From: Oscillospiraceae bacterium
Lineage (GTDB): Bacteria; Bacillota; Clostridia; Oscillospirales; Ruminococcaceae
DNA length: 32,355 nucleotides
Direction: 5' to 3'
Assembly: GCA_029007315.1 (NCBI GenBank)
Contig: JAQXHO010000105.1
Location: forward strand, 1 to 32,355
Shown here: positions 30,571 to 32,355 of the stretch, in pieces
How positions within the stretch are numbered: the first letter of the stretch is position 1
Layout of the letters: every line of letters begins with the position of its first letter
Translations under genes and position numbers: made by a program
The notes under the pieces: model-generated
Databases searched by the model: none
Told to the model about the DNA's origin: nothing
Seen by the model: only the letters and a program-made list of their open reading frames with translations

Positions 30571-30864
30571 ATGAGAGTTAAAAAGATACCTATGCGTATG
30601 TGCATAGGCTGCGGAGAAATGAAGGAGAAAAAAAGCCTTGTACGTGTGATAAAAACACCGGAAAATGAAATTCTGCTGGACGCCACCGGAAAAAAATCCG
30701 GAAGAGGAGCATACTTATGTAAAAGTATGGAATGCTTTGATAAGGCCCAGAAGGGCAGAAAGCTTGAAAAATCATTTTCATGCAGGGTTGACGCCGCAGT
30801 GTATGAGGAACTGAAAAATGAACTGCAAAGAGAAATTTCTGAATCTGCTGACAATATGCCGTAA
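30571..30864 (+). CDS. rnpM: RNase P modulator RnpM (YlxR)
   Basis: The ORF track begins at 30526 in the end of nusA; the ATG at 30571 with GGAG eight bases upstream gives MRVKKIPMRMCIGCGEMKEK and 97 aa. Signatures are the CIGC pair, KSLVRVIKTPENEILLDATGKKSGRGAYLC and KSMECFDKAQKGRKLEKSF, a basic nucleic-acid-binding surface. In B. subtilis the protein binds and inhibits RNase P RNA. It starts 4 bases after the nusA stop and overlaps ylxQ by 47 bases. Confidence 0.93.
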   Translation: MRVKKIPMRMCIGCGEMKEKKSLVRVIKTPENEILLDATGKKSGRGAYLCKSMECFDKAQKGRKLEKSFSCRVDAAVYEELKNELQREISESADNMP

Positions 30865-31132
30865 AGCCGGAAAGCTTGTTCCGGGTTTTGACCCTGCAAA
30901 AGAGGAAATTCTGTCGCACCGTGCCAGCGGCGTGTTCGTAACCGCCGACGCATCTGCCAGAACAAAAAAGGAAGTCCGCTTTTTCTGTGACAGGGAGAAT
31001 ATTCCCACATGGGAAACAGAGCTTTCCATGGAGGATGTTCAGAATGCACTGGGCAGAAAGGCAGGAGTTCTTGCTGTCTGTGACAAGGGTTTTGCAAAAA
31101 GGCTTATGGAGCTTTCAGATAACATAGAGTAG
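30818..31132 (+). CDS. ylxQ: YlxQ, L7Ae/L30e-type RNA-binding protein
   Basis: This 104 aa protein has the L7Ae fold: LNLLTICRKAGKLVPGFDPAKEEILSHRASGVFVTADASARTKKEV, and the C-terminal LGRKAGVLAVCDKGFAKRL. Members bind kink-turn RNA in archaea; the bacterial YlxQ role is unsettled. The ATG at 30818 has GAGGA eight bases upstream, and its first 47 bases lie inside the 3' end of rnpM in another frame, so translation is coupled. Confidence 0.92.
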   Translation: MNCKEKFLNLLTICRKAGKLVPGFDPAKEEILSHRASGVFVTADASARTKKEVRFFCDRENIPTWETELSMEDVQNALGRKAGVLAVCDKGFAKRLMELSDNIE

Positions 31133-31165
31133 TTAGTTTTACACATGAAACAGGAGGGTTAGCCA

Positions 31166-32355
31166 ATGACAAAGAAAAGAAAACTTAGTGATGTGGCAAA
31201 GGATCTGCGTATGGACGCAGCCGAGCTGATCGCCTTTTATGAAGGCGTCAGCCCCGACGGACAAAAGAAAAAATCAGGCAGCGGTCTTACCGAAGCGGAA
31301 ATAAACGCTGCCCTGGAACATTTCACTCAGAAGCAGCAGGTGGAAAGCTTTGACGAGTATTTCGCAACACGCAGCCTGCCCAGAAGCGCTTTTGAAAAGA
31401 AGGAAAAGACGGAAGAAAAGAAACAGGAAAAGAAGAGTATGAAGAAGACAGAAAAGAAACAGGAAGCAGCGTCTGAAACGGCTAAGACTGCACCTAAAAA
31501 GAATAAGCCGGAAAAGAAAACTGAAAAGCCTGCGGCTCAGGAAAAGGTTCAGAAAACCGAAAAGAAACAGGAACAGCCAAAGGCAGAGCCTAAGACTGAG
31601 CAGAAGCCTCAGCAGGCAGAAAAGAAAAACGACAATAAGAAGAACGACAAGAAAAAACAGCCGCCTAAGGCTCAGAAGCACGGCGAAAGACTTCATGTTG
31701 AAGTGGAGCTTTCCTCCGGCGGAAGTTCTTCCGTGGAAAAGCGCCGCACCGTTGATACAAGAGGTTCCTACGTTGACCTTGACAAGTACAATCAGCGCTA
31801 TGAGCAGATGGCAAGCGGCGGCAAGTACGGCAAGGATAACTACTCCTCCAAAAAGCAGAAGATCAATCAGAAGTCTGCTCAGAGAAACAAGCAGAAGTAT
31901 TCAAACAAGCGTGAAACTGAACAGGATAAGCTCAGACGCCTGGAGCTTGAAAGAGCAAGAAAACAGCAGCTTAAAGTTATGATCCCGGACAGCATTGTTG
32001 TCAGCGAACTGGCTGCACGTCTTAAGGTTACTGCAACCGAAGTCATCAAAAAGCTGATGATGCTGGGCGTTATGGCGTCTATCAATGAGGAGATCGACTT
32101 TGATACAGCGTCACTGGTGGCAGAGGAACTGGGTGCAAAGGTTGAAAAGGAAGTTATCGTTACTATCGAGGAACGTCTTATCGAAGAGGTGGACGAGAGC
32201 GAGGATACAGAGGAACGCTGCCCTGTTGTCTGCGTAATGGGTCACGTTGACCACGGCAAGACATCTATCCTTGACAGAATCAGAAATGCCCATGTAACAG
32301 CAGGAGAAGCTGGCGGTATCACACAGCATATCGGCGCTTACCAGGTAATTCACCA
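31166..32355 (+). CDS. infB: translation initiation factor IF-2, N-terminal part (cut by window edge)
   Basis: This gene is missing from the ORF track because it runs off the right edge. From the ATG at 31166 (GGAGG six to seven bases upstream) the frame is open for 396 codons. The first 50 residues form the IF2-N subdomain ([25 protein letters not shown]). A long Lys/Glu/Gln-rich, probably disordered linker spans about 85-180. The second IF2-N-type domain begins near 270 ([32 protein letters not shown]). The GTPase domain starts with [16 protein letters not shown] at about 359 and [12 protein letters not shown]-2 brings initiator tRNA to the ribosome. The rest lies outside the window. Confidence 0.96.
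   Translation, partial: MTKKRKLSDVAKDLRMDAAELIAFYEGVSPDGQKKKSGSGLTEAEINAALEHFTQKQQVESFDEYFATRSLPRSAFEKKEKTEEKKQEKKSMKKTEKKQEAASETAKTAPKKNKPEKKTEKPAAQEKVQKTEKKQEQPKAEPKTEQKPQQAEKKNDNKKNDKKKQPPKAQKHGERLHVEVELSSGGSSSVEKRRTVDTRGSYVDLDKYNQRYEQMASGGKYGKDNYSSKKQKINQKSAQRNKQKYSNKRETEQDKLRRLELERARKQQLKVMIPDSIVVSELAARLKVTATEVIKKLMMLGVMASINEEIDFDTASLVAEELGAKVEKEVIVTIEERLIEEVDESEDTEERCPVVCVMGHVDHGKTSILDRIRNAHVTAGEAGGITQHIGAYQVIH

Noticed and set aside
1-32355. CRISPR arrays, tRNA or rRNA genes, integrases or complete insertion sequences
   Set aside because: I looked across the intergenic regions and found no direct-repeat/spacer pattern, no tRNA T-loop sequences and no transposase or integrase motifs.

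Overview
The window looks like a chromosomal segment of a Gram-positive, spore-forming Clostridia member, most likely a Ruminococcus-type Oscillospiraceae/Ruminococcaceae. This rests on gene families and order: a ThyX with a clostridial Cys-rich tail, yabP-yabQ-divIC-yabR, spoVT, RNase Y, an rpsF-ssb-rpsR operon, rimP-nusA-rnpM-ylxQ-infB, TmcAL and acetate kinase. Ribosome binding sites are strong AAAGGAG types, and sigma-A promoters are near consensus with 17-bp spacers. The species is an inference; no rRNA or tRNA gene is present to test it. The window is gene dense and mostly housekeeping. No CRISPR array, prophage or complete insertion sequence is visible.

Layout. 1-3270 (minus): a tightly packed thymidylate/folate operon, thyX-tmk-DUF2156-DJ-1-5-formyl-THF cyclo-ligase (the last cut by the window edge). 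3296-4556 (minus): rpsF-ssb-rpsR with its own promoter and terminator. 4594-5672 (minus): a RING/zinc-ribbon membrane protein. 5771-7025 (plus): prfB, which lacks the usual programmed frameshift. 7114-8981 (minus): three related zinc-ribbon membrane proteins, one with a hexapeptide repeat. 9019-10997 (minus): rny with a long, structured leader. 11044-13065 (minus): metG. 13212-14643 (plus): an aspartate kinase with a hairpin at its ribosome binding site. 14642-15244 (minus): spoVT behind a consensus forespore (sigma-G type) promoter. 15270-15449: a 180-bp palindromic, MITE-like element.

15453-19630 (minus) is one operon from an autoregulated promoter: a YtrA-type GntR regulator, an ABC ATPase, two membrane subunits, WalJ and RlmH. 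19640-24111 (minus) is tmcAL, a degenerate C39-like peptidase, rnhA, yabP, yabQ, divIC and yabR. Divergent from it is ackA, whose long leader holds a second palindromic element (24264-24430). This shares an 11-base apex and flanking core with the first one. ackA is followed by cdd, a convergent DUF896 gene, an SDR reductase, an orphan solute-binding lipoprotein with its own operator-like palindrome, and the translation/transcription operon rimP-nusA-rnpM-ylxQ-infB running off the right end.

The most unusual items are the pair of palindromic elements with a common apical core, the C39-like protein that has lost both catalytic Cys and His, the hairpin that brings the aspartate kinase Shine-Dalgarno close to its start, the forespore promoter of spoVT, and the structured leader of rny.
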